DNA from: Owenweeksia sp.
GTDB taxonomy: Bacteria; Bacteroidota; Bacteroidia; Flavobacteriales; Schleiferiaceae
NCBI GenBank assembly: GCA_028277105.1
Contig: JANQHO010000065.1
Coordinates: 1-33,155 of the forward strand
Direction of reading: 5' to 3'
DNA: 33,155 nt
The notes beneath the pieces are model-generated. The model did no database searches. It saw only the letters and a list, made by a program, of their open reading frames with translations, and was not told where the DNA came from. Both the position numbers and the translations under genes were made by a program. This document shows positions 1-6,600 of this stretch, piece after piece (the first letter of the stretch is position 1; each line of letters opens with the position of its first letter).

Positions 1-1203
1 GGGAGTGGTGGGAGAAAGTAAAAAATCGTATTGGGAGAAAAAGTCGTCTGTGGTTTCTTTCACCAGCCTGCGGGCTTTTTGCGCCTTTCCGTAATAGGCA
101 TCGTAAAAACCGCTGCTCAAAACAAAAGTGCCCAGCAAGATCCTTCTCTTTACTTCGGGGCCGAAACCCTCGGTGCGCGACAATTTGTAAGTGCTCTCCA
201 GGTCGTGGGCATTGGGGCTGCGGTAGCCGGAGTGGATGCCGTCATAGCGGGCTAGGTTAGAAGAGGCTTCGGCCGTGGTAAGGATATAATAAATGGGCAC
301 CAGGGTATCCAAAAGGGGAAAATCTACCGGCTCCAGAGTGTGGCCTTCACTTCTAAGCGTTTCAATGTGTTGGTAAGTGGCTTCCTTTATTTCGGGATCA
401 AGCGCCTTGTTTTCCAGACAGTCGTTGAGGTAAGCGATCTTATAGCGGGCCTTTTCATCCCTTGGCTGTGGAATGGCCGGCCATTCCTTCCGGCTCAGGC
501 CTGAATCGTATTCGTCTTGGCCGCGGATAATGCTGTAGATCAGTTCAGCGTCTTCCACACTTTTGGTGAGCGGCCCAATCTGATCAAAAGAAGAAGCGAA
601 GGCAATAAGGCCGTGGCGGGAAACCGTTCCATAAGTGGGTTTATAGCCCACTATACCACAAAAAGAAGCGGGCTGACGGATAGAACCCCCCGTATCGCTG
701 CCCAGGGCAGCGTGGCAAAGGTTGGCCGCTACCGCAGCGGCACTGCCCCCGGATGATCCACCCGGTACTTTACTCTCATCGAGCGGGTTTTTTACTGCCC
801 CGTAGGCAGAATATTCATTGGAAGAACCCATGGCAAACTCATCGCAGTTCAGGCGGCCTATGATGATGGCGTCTTCTTCCAGCAGCCTCTCCACTACCGT
901 AGCGCTGAAAAGGGATTCAAAACCTTGCAGTATCCTGGAAGAAGCGGAGATCTTGTGGTCTTTGTAACAAATATTGTCTTTTATACCGATGACCAGGCCT
1001 GCCAGCTTACCGGCCGTGCCGCGCTTAATTTTGGCGTCTACAACGGTAGCCCGGCTGCGGGCATCGTGGGTAAAAACTTCCAGGAAAGCATTGAGGTGGC
1101 GGTATTGTTCTATCCGCTCCAGGTAGTATTCTACCAGGCGGGCACAACTGAGTTCTTCGCTTTTAAGCTTTTCCTGAAGCTCAGCTAAAGTGTTGAAATT
1201 CAT
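1..1203 (-). CDS. gatA: Asp-tRNA(Asn)/Glu-tRNA(Gln) amidotransferase subunit A, C-terminus off window
   Basis: This is the amidase-signature subunit of GatCAB. It releases ammonia from glutamine and passes it to GatB, which converts misacylated Glu-tRNA(Gln) or Asp-tRNA(Asn). The first 401 residues are visible; the family is usually about 480 long, so the last part lies beyond the left edge. The Ser-cisSer-Lys triad is readable: Lys75 in GIKDN, Ser150 in PGGSSGGS and Ser174 in GSDTGGSIR, spaced as in characterised GatA. The start is the ATG at 1203 (MNFNTLAELQEKL). It lies 23 bp downstream of tatA on the same strand, so the two are probably co-transcribed. The visible stretch ends in DFLLSPTTP, which matches the conserved family motif near this point, so the frame is intact to the edge. 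Confidence 0.97.
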   Translation of the reverse strand, partial: MNFNTLAELQEKLKSEELSCARLVEYYLERIEQYRHLNAFLEVFTHDARSRATVVDAKIKRGTAGKLAGLVIGIKDNICYKDHKISASSRILQGFESLFSATVVERLLEEDAIIIGRLNCDEFAMGSSNEYSAYGAVKNPLDESKVPGGSSGGSAAAVAANLCHAALGSDTGGSIRQPASFCGIVGYKPTYGTVSRHGLIAFASSFDQIGPLTKSVEDAELIYSIIRGQDEYDSGLSRKEWPAIPQPRDEKARYKIAYLNDCLENKALDPEIKEATYQHIETLRSEGHTLEPVDFPLLDTLVPIYYILTTAEASSNLARYDGIHSGYRSPNAHDLESTYKLSRTEGFGPEVKRRILLGTFVLSSGFYDAYYGKAQKARRLVKETTDDFFSQYDFLLSPTTP

Positions 1204-1226
1204 GCGGGAATAGTGTTTGGAGGGAA

Positions 1227-1415
1227 CTATTTTTCCGGCTTGGAGTCGGTCTTGTCGTCCTCTTTAACCGCATCCTTAAATTCTTTGACCCCACTTCCCA
1301 ATCCGCGCATTAGTTCGGGTATTTTACGACCGCCAAAAAGCAACAGGACAGCTGCCACGATCAAAACGATCTGCCAGGGACCCAAAGCTCCCAAAAGGAC
1401 TGATGCTAAACTCAT
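1227..1415 (-). CDS. tatA: Twin-arginine translocase subunit TatA/TatE
   Basis: This 62-residue protein has the TatA plan. A short N-terminus leads into one transmembrane helix at about residues 10-27 ([16 protein letters not shown]). The FGGRKIPEL hinge and amphipathic helix follow, and then a charged tail ([12 protein letters not shown]). TatA oligomerises in the inner membrane to form the passage for folded proteins with twin-arginine signals. tatC is not in this window. The gene lies 23 bp upstream of gatA in the same direction, with a good promoter element just before it. The length and the FGG-K-PEL signature leave little doubt about the family; TatA versus TatB/E cannot be fully separated by eye, but the short tail favours TatA/E. 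Confidence 0.95.
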   Translation of the reverse strand: MSLASVLLGALGPWQIVLIVAAVLLLFGGRKIPELMRGLGSGVKEFKDAVKEDDKTDSKPEK

Positions 1416-1440
1416 GTTTAAACAATTTTAAATCAGTTAG

Positions 1441-1448
1441 CAAAGGTA
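1441..1448 (-). promoter_or_regulatory. Predicted -7 element upstream of tatA-gatA
   Basis: On the minus strand this reads TACCTTTG, a full match to the Bacteroidota -7 consensus TAnnTTTG. It is 25 bp upstream of the tatA ATG, so a short leader is expected. No convincing -33 TTG was found at the usual distance. Confidence 0.55.
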
Positions 1449-1621
1449 TGAATTAATGCTTGACGGACTAAGGGGAAAAGGATATATGTGATACGGCCAG
1501 GGCTTAGAGGTTGGGAGTATGAAGTTCGGGGCAAGTGGCTGTATTTTAGGTACAGTACTTTAGTTTTTGGTTAGCCGTTACATTCGTTTACTGTAAGTTA
1601 TCCTTTTCAGGCCTTAAGACC

Positions 1622-1645
1622 TGTCCTGAATAGGAGGGTACTTGC
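1622..1645. repeat. Toxin-island spacer repeat, copy D (diverged)
   Basis: This reads TGTCCTGA, a diverged 6-base middle, then GGGTACTTGC. It matches 18 of 24 positions of the repeat seen at 2888, 3530 and 4273, in the same orientation. It lies between tatA and the Fic gene. It is the weakest copy and could be chance. The rest of the gene-free stretch 1416-1747 holds the tatA promoter and the Fic operators, with nothing else recognised. Confidence 0.4.
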
Positions 1646-1675
1646 ACTATATATTTCCCCTTGCTGGCATGGCTA

Positions 1676-1748
1676 TGAGCCGATTCATTTCCCTAATCGG
1701 CTCATTTTTTGCTTAAATTTGAGCCAATTAAATGTTGTGATCGGCTCA
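1676..1748 (+). promoter_or_regulatory. Twin inverted-repeat operators and promoter of the Fic gene
   Basis: There are two dyads of identical geometry. Dyad 1 (1676-1704) is TGAGCCGATT-N9-AATCGGCTCA, a perfect 10 bp palindrome. Dyad 2 (1720-1748) is TGAGCCAATT-N9-GATCGGCTCA, with 8 of 10 paired positions. They start 44 bp apart, about four helical turns, so a dimer would bind the same DNA face at both. A perfect -7 element TAAATTTG lies at 1714-1721 and touches dyad 2. The last base of dyad 2 is the A of the ATG start codon. Binding there would block transcription start. The likely ligand, by inference, is the winged-helix domain of the Fic protein itself. Confidence 0.75.
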
Positions 1749-2854
1749 TGGTTTACAATTGGCAACAAAAAAAATGGCCTGATTTCTCTTATGACCTTAC
1801 GGGTTCTGAAGGGAATTTGCTGGCTTTTTTGGAACGGGAAGGCCGCGTCAGCGGAATGCTTGAGGCCATGCCCGAGGAAATGCAAATGGAGGCGGTACTG
1901 TCTACCATGGTGGCGGAAGCGGTCAAGACTTCGGAGATTGAAGGGGAATATATCAGCCGGGAGGATGTGATGTCTTCCATCCGCAATAATATGGGGCTGA
2001 ACCGTGAACCGGGAAAGATAAGGGACCAACGGGCAGCGGGTATAGCTGAACTGATGCTGGATGTCCGTCAAAGCTACAGTGAACCGTTGACGGAGGCCAG
2101 GCTTTTTGACTGGCACCGCATGTTAATGAAGGGTGATAGCAGGGTGTTGGCCGGTGCATGGCGAACGCATGAAGATCCCATGCAGGTGGTTTCAGGGGCT
2201 GTTGGTAAGGAAAAGGTGCATTTTGAGGCTCCGCCCTCCCGTCAGGTGCCCATGGAAATGAAGCGCTTTGTAAAATGGTTCAATCAAACGGCTCCGGGAG
2301 GAAAGAAGGAAATCTGGATGGCTCCCCTCCGTTCGGCTATTGTGCACCTTTACTTTGAAAGTATTCACCCCTTTGAAGATGGCAATGGCAGGATCGGGCG
2401 TATTTTGTCCGAGAAGGCGCTTTCCCAGGGAGTTGCCCGTCCCGTTTTGCTCAGTCTTTCGCAAACCATTGAAAAAAATAAAAAGGATTATTACCGGGCC
2501 CTGGAGAAAGCGCAAAAGTCGGATGATGTTACGGGCTGGGTCAACTATTTTGTATCTACGGTGCTAAGGGCCCAACAAGAGGCGGAGGGATTGGTGAACT
2601 TTGTGCTGAAAAAGGCCCGTTTCTTTGACCGTTTTAAAGGTCAGCTGAACGAACGGCAGGCCAAGGTTATCCAAAGAATGCTTGAAAGTGATCCCGGGGG
2701 TTTTGAGGGGGGGATGAATGCCCGTAAGTATATCGGACTGACCAAAATCTCCAAAGCCACGGCAACCCGTGACTTGCAGGATTTAGTGAATAAGGGGATA
2801 CTAAAACCCATTGGTGGCGGAAGGGCATCGCGTTACCTGCTAGAGTTATCTTAA
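1748..2854 (+). CDS. Fic family protein (DUF4172 N-terminus, Fic, winged helix), class II self-inhibited
   Basis: This is a 368-residue Fic-domain enzyme. Fic proteins transfer AMP, or another nucleotide part, onto target proteins. The catalytic motif is complete: HPFEDGNGRIGR at residues 207-218, with His207 as general base. An N-terminal TSEIEG (61-66) matches the inhibitory-helix motif (S/T)xxxE(G/N), so the protein should be self-inhibited (class II, inhibitory helix in the same chain). The first ~90 residues fit DUF4172. The C-terminus (about 310-368, IGLTKISKATATRDLQDLV) looks like a winged helix-turn-helix. An upstream in-frame TTG at 1709 is possible, but the ATG at 1748 is preferred because MVYNWQQ is the usual N-terminus and the promoter dyads lie just before it. 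No separate antitoxin gene is adjacent. Confidence 0.92.
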   Translation: MVYNWQQKKWPDFSYDLTGSEGNLLAFLEREGRVSGMLEAMPEEMQMEAVLSTMVAEAVKTSEIEGEYISREDVMSSIRNNMGLNREPGKIRDQRAAGIAELMLDVRQSYSEPLTEARLFDWHRMLMKGDSRVLAGAWRTHEDPMQVVSGAVGKEKVHFEAPPSRQVPMEMKRFVKWFNQTAPGGKKEIWMAPLRSAIVHLYFESIHPFEDGNGRIGRILSEKALSQGVARPVLLSLSQTIEKNKKDYYRALEKAQKSDDVTGWVNYFVSTVLRAQQEAEGLVNFVLKKARFFDRFKGQLNERQAKVIQRMLESDPGGFEGGMNARKYIGLTKISKATATRDLQDLVNKGILKPIGGGRASRYLLELS

Positions 2855-2887
2855 CATTAACCATTTTATTTTCAATAGGATATAATC

Positions 2888-2911
2888 TGTCCTAATTTTT
2901 GGGGTACTTAC
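2888..2911. repeat. Toxin-island spacer repeat, copy A
   Basis: This reads TGTCCTAA, T5, GGGGTACTTAC, and differs at one position from the consensus of the other copies. It lies between the convergent ends of the Fic gene and the first toxin-antitoxin pair. The flanking promoter-type repeats found beside copies B and C are absent here. Confidence 0.65.
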
Positions 2912-2940
2912 AAATCTGTCTGTGCTTGCCCTTGAAATCC

Positions 2941-3231
2941 TCACCTTAATTTTTTAGTGGGATTAGCCCGTGCCGGATAGACTGATGAAACAATAACTCG
3001 CTTCCCTTTCACCTGATAGATCACCACGTAGGGAAAATCCCTGAGAAAAGCCTCCCGGTAATCTTTGTACCTGACCTGAAAGTGCAAGGGGTTTTTTCCG
3101 ATATACTCAATCACTTCTTCTGCCTGGCTGACAAACCTCGCTCCGAGTCCTTCGCTTTTTTCATCGTACCACTGGTATCCCTGGATGACTCCCAGGCGGG
3201 CTTTCTCTCTAAGCTCAAGCCGGTAGACCAT
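2941..3231 (-). CDS. RelE/ParE superfamily toxin, module 1
   Basis: This 96-residue basic protein has the RelE/ParE fold pattern. An N-terminal strand (VYRLELREKA) leads to a helix with YQWYDEKSEGLGARF, the segment NPLHFQVRYKDYREAFLRDFPYVVIYQV, and a final strand with VSSVYPARANP. Family members either cleave ribosome-bound mRNA or poison gyrase; the sequence does not show which. Its start codon lies inside the end of the antitoxin gene (17 bp overlap, different frame), typical of translational coupling. It is a diverged paralogue of the toxin at 3697-3978: both share the E-x-WY helix, the NP-x-x-(F/Y)Q-x-RY-x-x-(Y/V)R segment and the position in the module. Confidence 0.85.
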   Translation of the reverse strand: MVYRLELREKARLGVIQGYQWYDEKSEGLGARFVSQAEEVIEYIGKNPLHFQVRYKDYREAFLRDFPYVVIYQVKGKRVIVSSVYPARANPTKKLR

Positions 3232-3454
3232 ACTTGTCGATCAGTTCCTGCTTGACCTCACTCCAGGTGTAGGTTTGGCCTTCCCCTGATTCGTAGAGGG
3301 CTTCCTGCTCATCCAGCTCAGCTTTCTGGGCATCGGTGAGAACTGAAGGGCTGGACGGCTCCCGGTTAATGAAAGCTTCCAACTGCCTGAGGTAGTCCTC
3401 ATCTGCCCCTTTGACCAACTGGATGATCTTTTTTCTCAACTCAACTACGTTCAT
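3215..3454 (-). CDS. Antitoxin of RelE/ParE module 1 (addiction-module protein)
   Basis: This 79-residue acidic protein precedes and overlaps the toxin gene. It opens with MNVVELRKKIIQLVKGADEDYLRQLEAF, closely matching the paralogue at 3968-4198, and ends with a Trp-containing helix (WSEVKQELIDKYG) like those of short unstable antitoxins that wrap the toxin. No classical ribbon-helix-helix or HTH is evident, although the repeated sites at its promoter imply that a DNA-binding regulator exists. The ATG at 3454 follows a promoter region almost identical to that of module 2. Assignment as antitoxin rests mainly on position, overlap and acidity. Confidence 0.8.
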   Translation of the reverse strand: MNVVELRKKIIQLVKGADEDYLRQLEAFINREPSSPSVLTDAQKAELDEQEALYESGEGQTYTWSEVKQELIDKYGLPA

Positions 3455-3482
3455 ACTCTTTTTAGGTTTAACGCTCTTCTTA

Positions 3483-3518
3483 CAAAGGTAAGTATTTCAC
3501 AACCCTCCTGTAAGTATT
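3483..3518 (-). promoter_or_regulatory. Module 1 promoter with two 22-bp-spaced repeats
   Basis: The minus-strand -7 element TACCTTTG is at 3490-3483. Two direct copies of GTAAGTATT (plus strand, 3488-3496 and 3510-3518) start 22 bp apart, about two helical turns. An inverted relative, GTACTTAC, sits at 3545-3552. The first copy overlaps the -7 element, as expected for toxin-antitoxin autorepression. The same arrangement recurs at 4226-4261. Confidence 0.6.
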
Positions 3519-3529
3519 CCCTAACTTGC

Positions 3530-3552
3530 TATCCTGATTTTGGGGTACTTAC
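3530..3552. repeat. Toxin-island spacer repeat, copy B
   Basis: This reads TATCCTGA, T4, GGGGTACTTAC, in the same orientation as copies A and C. It sits between the promoter of module 1 and the terminator of module 2, at the junction of the two pairs. Confidence 0.65.
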
Positions 3553-3567
3553 ATCTTAAATAAACGC

Positions 3568-3595
3568 AAAAAGCAGAAAAACTTTCGTTTTCTGC
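3568..3595 (-). terminator. Predicted rho-independent terminator of toxin-antitoxin module 2
   Basis: GCAGAAAA (3573-3580), a 7-base loop, and TTTTCTGC (3588-3595) form an 8 bp stem. Read on the minus strand it is followed at once by five T (complement of A at 3568-3572). It lies about 100 bp past the end of module 2 and before the module 1 promoter, so it should insulate the two. The remaining 3596-3696 shows no gene. Confidence 0.6.
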
Positions 3596-3696
3596 CTCAC
3601 TTTTTAACCTGAATTTCCCAGGGTCTTATTGGGCTTATTTCTTCAATTTATCCGACATTCACTCGCCTCAACCAACTTATAGCTGATAACATTACA

Positions 3697-3978
3697 TTAT
3701 TTTCTAGGCTTCCTGCTGGTATGAAGGATGGCATGGACATAAACTATGTCACCTTCAATTGTGTAATGGACTCCATATTTGAATTTTCGGGTAAACCTGA
3801 TTCGAACTTCCCGATAGCGTTCTTGATAATATTCTGGGTTCTTTGTAATATCATCTAACACCTCAGAGACCTTTCTATATAATTCCAATTCTAACCCTGT
3901 TCGTTGTTCTTCATACCACTCCAAAGCTTCCATCAGGTCACGTTCTGCTTCGGGCTTGACAATAAGCTTATACTCCAT
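3697..3978 (-). CDS. RelE/ParE superfamily toxin, module 2
   Basis: This 93-residue basic protein has the usual features of the family: strand MEYKLIVKPEAERDL, helix EALEWYEEQRTGLELEL, the conserved YREVRIRFTRKFKYGVHYTIEGDIVYVHAILHTSRKP strand-turn-strand region (shown here in parts: RFTRKFKYGVHY and VYVHAILHTSRKP). The (V/I)xVxAxxHxxRxP ending is common in ParE/RelE-like toxins. The start overlaps the antitoxin end by 11 bp. It is probably a gyrase- or ribosome-directed toxin, and which one cannot be settled by reading. It forms a tandem, same-strand arrangement with module 1, consistent with duplication followed by divergence. Confidence 0.86.
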   Translation of the reverse strand: MEYKLIVKPEAERDLMEALEWYEEQRTGLELELYRKVSEVLDDITKNPEYYQERYREVRIRFTRKFKYGVHYTIEGDIVYVHAILHTSRKPRK

Positions 3979-4198
3979 ACTTGGATGATAGCTCTGCTTT
4001 TATCTCCCGCCAACTTCTTCCTGCTTTTGGATTAGCTTTATGCTGAGCCAAGCGGTCATCTAATATCTTTTTGTGTTCATCCGAAACAGATAGGTCATCG
4101 GTTTGTAAATGCATAAAAGCCTCCAACTGTTTGAGGTACTTTTCGTCAGCTCCCTGGACGATCTGTATAATTTTATTTCTCAACTCAGCTACGTTCAT
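3968..4198 (-). CDS. Antitoxin of RelE/ParE module 2 (addiction-module protein)
   Basis: This 76-residue protein starts MNVAELRNKIIQIVQGADE and ends SWREIKAELSSKYGV, close to the module 1 antitoxin at both ends. The middle is much more variable, as expected if the ends carry shared regulatory contacts and the middle gives toxin specificity (inference). It is the first gene of the pair and is driven from 4226-4261. Role assigned from position, size and overlap with the toxin. Confidence 0.8.
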   Translation of the reverse strand: MNVAELRNKIIQIVQGADEKYLKQLEAFMHLQTDDLSVSDEHKKILDDRLAQHKANPKAGRSWREIKAELSSKYGV

Positions 4199-4225
4199 AC
4201 TTTTTTAGGTTTGACGCTCTTCTTA

Positions 4226-4261
4226 CAAAGGTAAGTATTTCACAACCTTCCCGTAAGTATT
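4226..4261 (-). promoter_or_regulatory. Module 2 promoter with two 22-bp-spaced repeats
   Basis: The -7 element TACCTTTG (minus, 4233-4226) overlaps the first of two direct GTAAGTATT copies (4231-4239 and 4253-4261), again 22 bp apart. The stretch from the antitoxin start to about 4290 is nearly identical to that upstream of module 1, although the two gene pairs have diverged strongly. Confidence 0.6.
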
Positions 4262-4272
4262 CCCTAATTTGT

Positions 4273-4291
4273 TGTCCTGATTTTTGGGGTA
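4273..4291. repeat. Toxin-island spacer repeat, copy C (partial)
   Basis: This reads TGTCCTGA, T5, GGGGTA. The final CTTAC of the other copies is replaced by unrelated sequence (TCGCT), so similarity stops abruptly here. This may be the right edge of the toxin island. The remaining bases to 4383 show no gene or clear promoter. Confidence 0.55.
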
Positions 4292-4383
4292 TCGCTAAAG
4301 CGGGTTTCGCTGGCATTGCCGTACTTCAAAAAGCTGAGATCCTTTTAGTTTCTTTGTAAAGAACTATCACTAACAGGATCTTT

Positions 4384-5520
4384 ATGAAGTTGCTTCGTGT
4401 TCTTGCTGTTTTTCTTTTGATGATCGGACTGCTCGTACTAGGGCTTTTCATCAGTGGAAACCAATATTTGCTCAAGGGGGTTTGGGCCACCTATCTGCAT
4501 GGGGAGAGGTCGGCTACCATTACGGATAAAAAGTATTTTACCACCCGCATAGTAGAGAGCGGTGAACACCAGGCCTGGCCCAGAAGCAAAAACTACAACC
4601 GGAAACAGCTGAGTTCTGCTTTAAGGGATATGTTGGAACAAACAGAGAGCATTGCTTTTGTAGTGATCCGCAACGACAGCCTGGCTCATGAAGAATACTG
4701 GCAGGGCTTTAGCGACAGTTCGCGCACCAACAGTTTTTCCATGGCTAAATCGGTAACTACCTTGCTTACTCAAATAGCCATACAAGAAGGCTATTTTAAG
4801 GGCTGGGACGACAAAGTGGCCAACTACCTCCCCGGCCTGGAAGGGGCTTACCGCGGGGAGCTGACCCTGGCCCACCTTAGCACCATGACTGCCGGCTTGC
4901 GCTGGAATGAGGATTACCACAGCCCTTTTGATATAACGGCTAAGGCTTATTACGGCCCCAACATCGGGAAATTGATGCTGAGCCAGGTTCCGGTGGTGAA
5001 TAAACCGGGTGAAAAATTCGAATATCAAAGCGGGGCCACCCAACTTTTAGGCTTGGCGCTGGCTAAGACCACCGGAAAAACCCTTAGCCAATATGCTTCT
5101 GAGAAACTTTGGGTTCCCCTGGGTGCCCGCTATCCGGCCGAGTGGCACCTCGATTCCAGGGACGGAACGGAGCTTAATTATTGCTGCATGAACTCTAATG
5201 CTCTTGACTTTGCCCGTTTTGGCAAACTTTTGATCCATCACGGTAAGTGGGAGGGCGAGCCTTTGATCGATTCGGCCTTTATCGCCAGGGCTACTAAGGC
5301 ACAGCTAAAAGACTTTTACGGCTATTCTTTTTGGATAGATACGGATGACCACCTCACCCCGGTGTATTACATGCGGGGTATTCTGGGCCAGTATGTGATT
5401 GTGATACCGGAAAAAGATCTGGTCATTTGCAGGCTGGGTAAGCAATGGCTGGGCTATGAGAACGATAAGCACCACCAGGATTTCCACATTATAGTAAGCG
5501 AGGTATTGAAATATTTCTAA
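4384..5520 (+). CDS. Serine hydrolase, beta-lactamase class C-like family, membrane-anchored
   Basis: This 378-residue protein begins with one N-terminal hydrophobic helix (residues 3-24), giving an uncleaved anchor or signal peptide with the catalytic domain in the periplasm. Penicillin-recognising motifs are present: Ser119-Met-Ala-Lys122 (SxxK nucleophile), Tyr214-Gln-Ser216 in the position of YxN, and a C-terminal RGILGQYVIVIPEKDLVICRLG region, here in parts GILGQYVIV and DLVICRLG, where related serine hydrolases have the third motif. The substrate may be a peptide, ester or amide; antibiotic hydrolysis is not implied. It is a single gene whose stop overlaps the stop of the convergent VOC gene by two bases. 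Confidence 0.9.
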   Translation: MKLLRVLAVFLLMIGLLVLGLFISGNQYLLKGVWATYLHGERSATITDKKYFTTRIVESGEHQAWPRSKNYNRKQLSSALRDMLEQTESIAFVVIRNDSLAHEEYWQGFSDSSRTNSFSMAKSVTTLLTQIAIQEGYFKGWDDKVANYLPGLEGAYRGELTLAHLSTMTAGLRWNEDYHSPFDITAKAYYGPNIGKLMLSQVPVVNKPGEKFEYQSGATQLLGLALAKTTGKTLSQYASEKLWVPLGARYPAEWHLDSRDGTELNYCCMNSNALDFARFGKLLIHHGKWEGEPLIDSAFIARATKAQLKDFYGYSFWIDTDDHLTPVYYMRGILGQYVIVIPEKDLVICRLGKQWLGYENDKHHQDFHIIVSEVLKYF

Positions 5521-6188
5521 GCCGCTGAAATATCGAGTTTCCCGGCTTCGCTGGTCAGGTTAAAATCAGTACCCCCTACTTCAAAATTGACTTCCAGAGG
5601 AAAGGGCCGGGCCGGTTCATCGGTGGGGAACCAGTGTTTTTCTTCCTGATCTACTATGATGAATAAACCTTCGTCTGTACCCATAGCACAGAAAGTATTG
5701 CTGTTGCAATCAAACTTTTCAACCCCGATTTTTTCCAGGGTGTCGCTAACCGCAGAAACTTCTGCTACCGGCAAGCCTATTTCACTTATCCCCAACACTT
5801 TTTTTTCGTTAAAGGAGCCTTTTTCTTCAGATTTAATCCTTTCCCGGCCAATAAATTCCACGATGTTTCCGGCCGGGTCAAAAAAGTAAAAAGCTTTGGC
5901 TTTCCAACTGGCAAAATCCTGTAAAATCTCTCCTTCGTAGCTCAGTAATTCCACCTTTTTGGAAGCCCAGCCCAAAGCGCTGTCTACCAATTGATAGGGA
6001 ATATTTAAGGCAAAATGGTAATACGATTTTTTAAGCCGGTTTTCTGAAAACGTCAGTAAGGAATCGCCAACCCCGAGCGTGATCTCCTCCTCGCCTTCCT
6101 CAGCCAATTCAAATTTCAGTTTTTTGGTGTAGAAATGCTTTTGCTCATCTAAACTGGAGCAATAGAGCTTAAGATGCTTTAATTTCAT
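5517..6188 (-). CDS. VOC (glyoxalase/bleomycin-resistance fold) family protein
   Basis: This 223-residue protein has two vicinal-oxygen-chelate modules, about 1-118 and 128-223. The first shows candidate metal ligands His5, His58 and Glu111 (in NIVEFIG) and the typical FYFFDPAGNIVEF ending. The second (VLGISEIGLPVAEVSAVSDTL) is shorter and its ligands are less clear. Members include glyoxalases, ring-cleaving dioxygenases and resistance proteins; the substrate is unknown here. Its ATG overlaps the end of the upstream nudix gene by four bases (ATGA), so the pair is translated from one message. Confidence 0.85.
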   Translation of the reverse strand: MKLKHLKLYCSSLDEQKHFYTKKLKFELAEEGEEEITLGVGDSLLTFSENRLKKSYYHFALNIPYQLVDSALGWASKKVELLSYEGEILQDFASWKAKAFYFFDPAGNIVEFIGRERIKSEEKGSFNEKKVLGISEIGLPVAEVSAVSDTLEKIGVEKFDCNSNTFCAMGTDEGLFIIVDQEEKHWFPTDEPARPFPLEVNFEVGGTDFNLTSEAGKLDISAA

Positions 6189-6571
6189 AAAAGGCCTTTT
6201 AATTGGTTAATAACGATTATATCCGCCTCCAGAATATCCAAACCCTCTAATTCTTTCATGTCAAAAAAAGCAATTTGTTGGTGTTCTGACAAGTTAAATT
6301 TTACTCTTTTTAGATCACAAATAATTGGAATTAAGCAAATTTCCTTATCGGGATACTGCCAAACCACTGCGTCCAGTACCTTTTGCGGCTGTACTTCTGC
6401 TCCCAGCTCTTCCCTTATTTCCCTTTGGATGGCTTGTTTTTCATCTTCACCACTCTTTATTTTCCCTCCGGGAAACTCCCATTTTCCCGCGTGTTCTATT
6501 GAAGAACCCCTCTGGGCGAGTAATATCCTTTCATCGTTATCCTTTATGAGCGCACAAACTACCCGGAGCAT
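6185..6571 (-). CDS. Nudix hydrolase, MutT/8-oxo-dGTP diphosphatase type
   Basis: This 128-residue enzyme resembles MutT. The N-terminus MLRVVCALI continues to RILLAQRG, then the WEFPGGKI signature. A complete nudix box GX5EX7REUXEEXGU runs from Gly36 to about residue 59 (GEDEKQAIQREIREELGA). Members of this group hydrolyse oxidised dGTP or other nucleoside triphosphates to monophosphates. The frame is open to a TTG at 6601, but the ATG at 6571 gives the standard MutT N-terminus and is preferred. It is divergent from uvrC, so two genome-maintenance genes sit back to back with only 29 bp between starts. Confidence 0.9.
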   Translation of the reverse strand: MLRVVCALIKDNDERILLAQRGSSIEHAGKWEFPGGKIKSGEDEKQAIQREIREELGAEVQPQKVLDAVVWQYPDKEICLIPIICDLKRVKFNLSEHQQIAFFDMKELEGLDILEADIIVINQLKGLL

Positions 6572-6588
6572 AATGCCGCAAGGATAAT

Positions 6589-6596
6589 TAATTTTG
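6589..6596 (+). promoter_or_regulatory. Possible -7 element directly before uvrC
   Basis: TAATTTTG fits TAnnTTTG and ends four bases before the uvrC ATG. If used, transcription would start at or next to the start codon and the message would be leaderless. A chance match in AT-rich DNA is possible. Confidence 0.3.
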
Positions 6597-6600
6597 TCCA

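Noticed and set aside
1676..1710. Perfect stem followed by six T, like a rho-independent terminator
   Set aside because: No plus-strand gene ends upstream, and a second dyad of the same geometry without a T-run follows 44 bp later, so an operator explains both better.
3481..3560. Integron attC-type recombination sites between the toxin modules
   Set aside because: The spacer repeats lack paired RYYYAAC/GTTRRRY core sites and any large imperfect stem, and no integrase is in the window.
4350..4383. AGATCC...GGATCT inverted repeat before the serine hydrolase
   Set aside because: The arms are only six bases, widely spaced, with no promoter element tied to them; it is likely chance.
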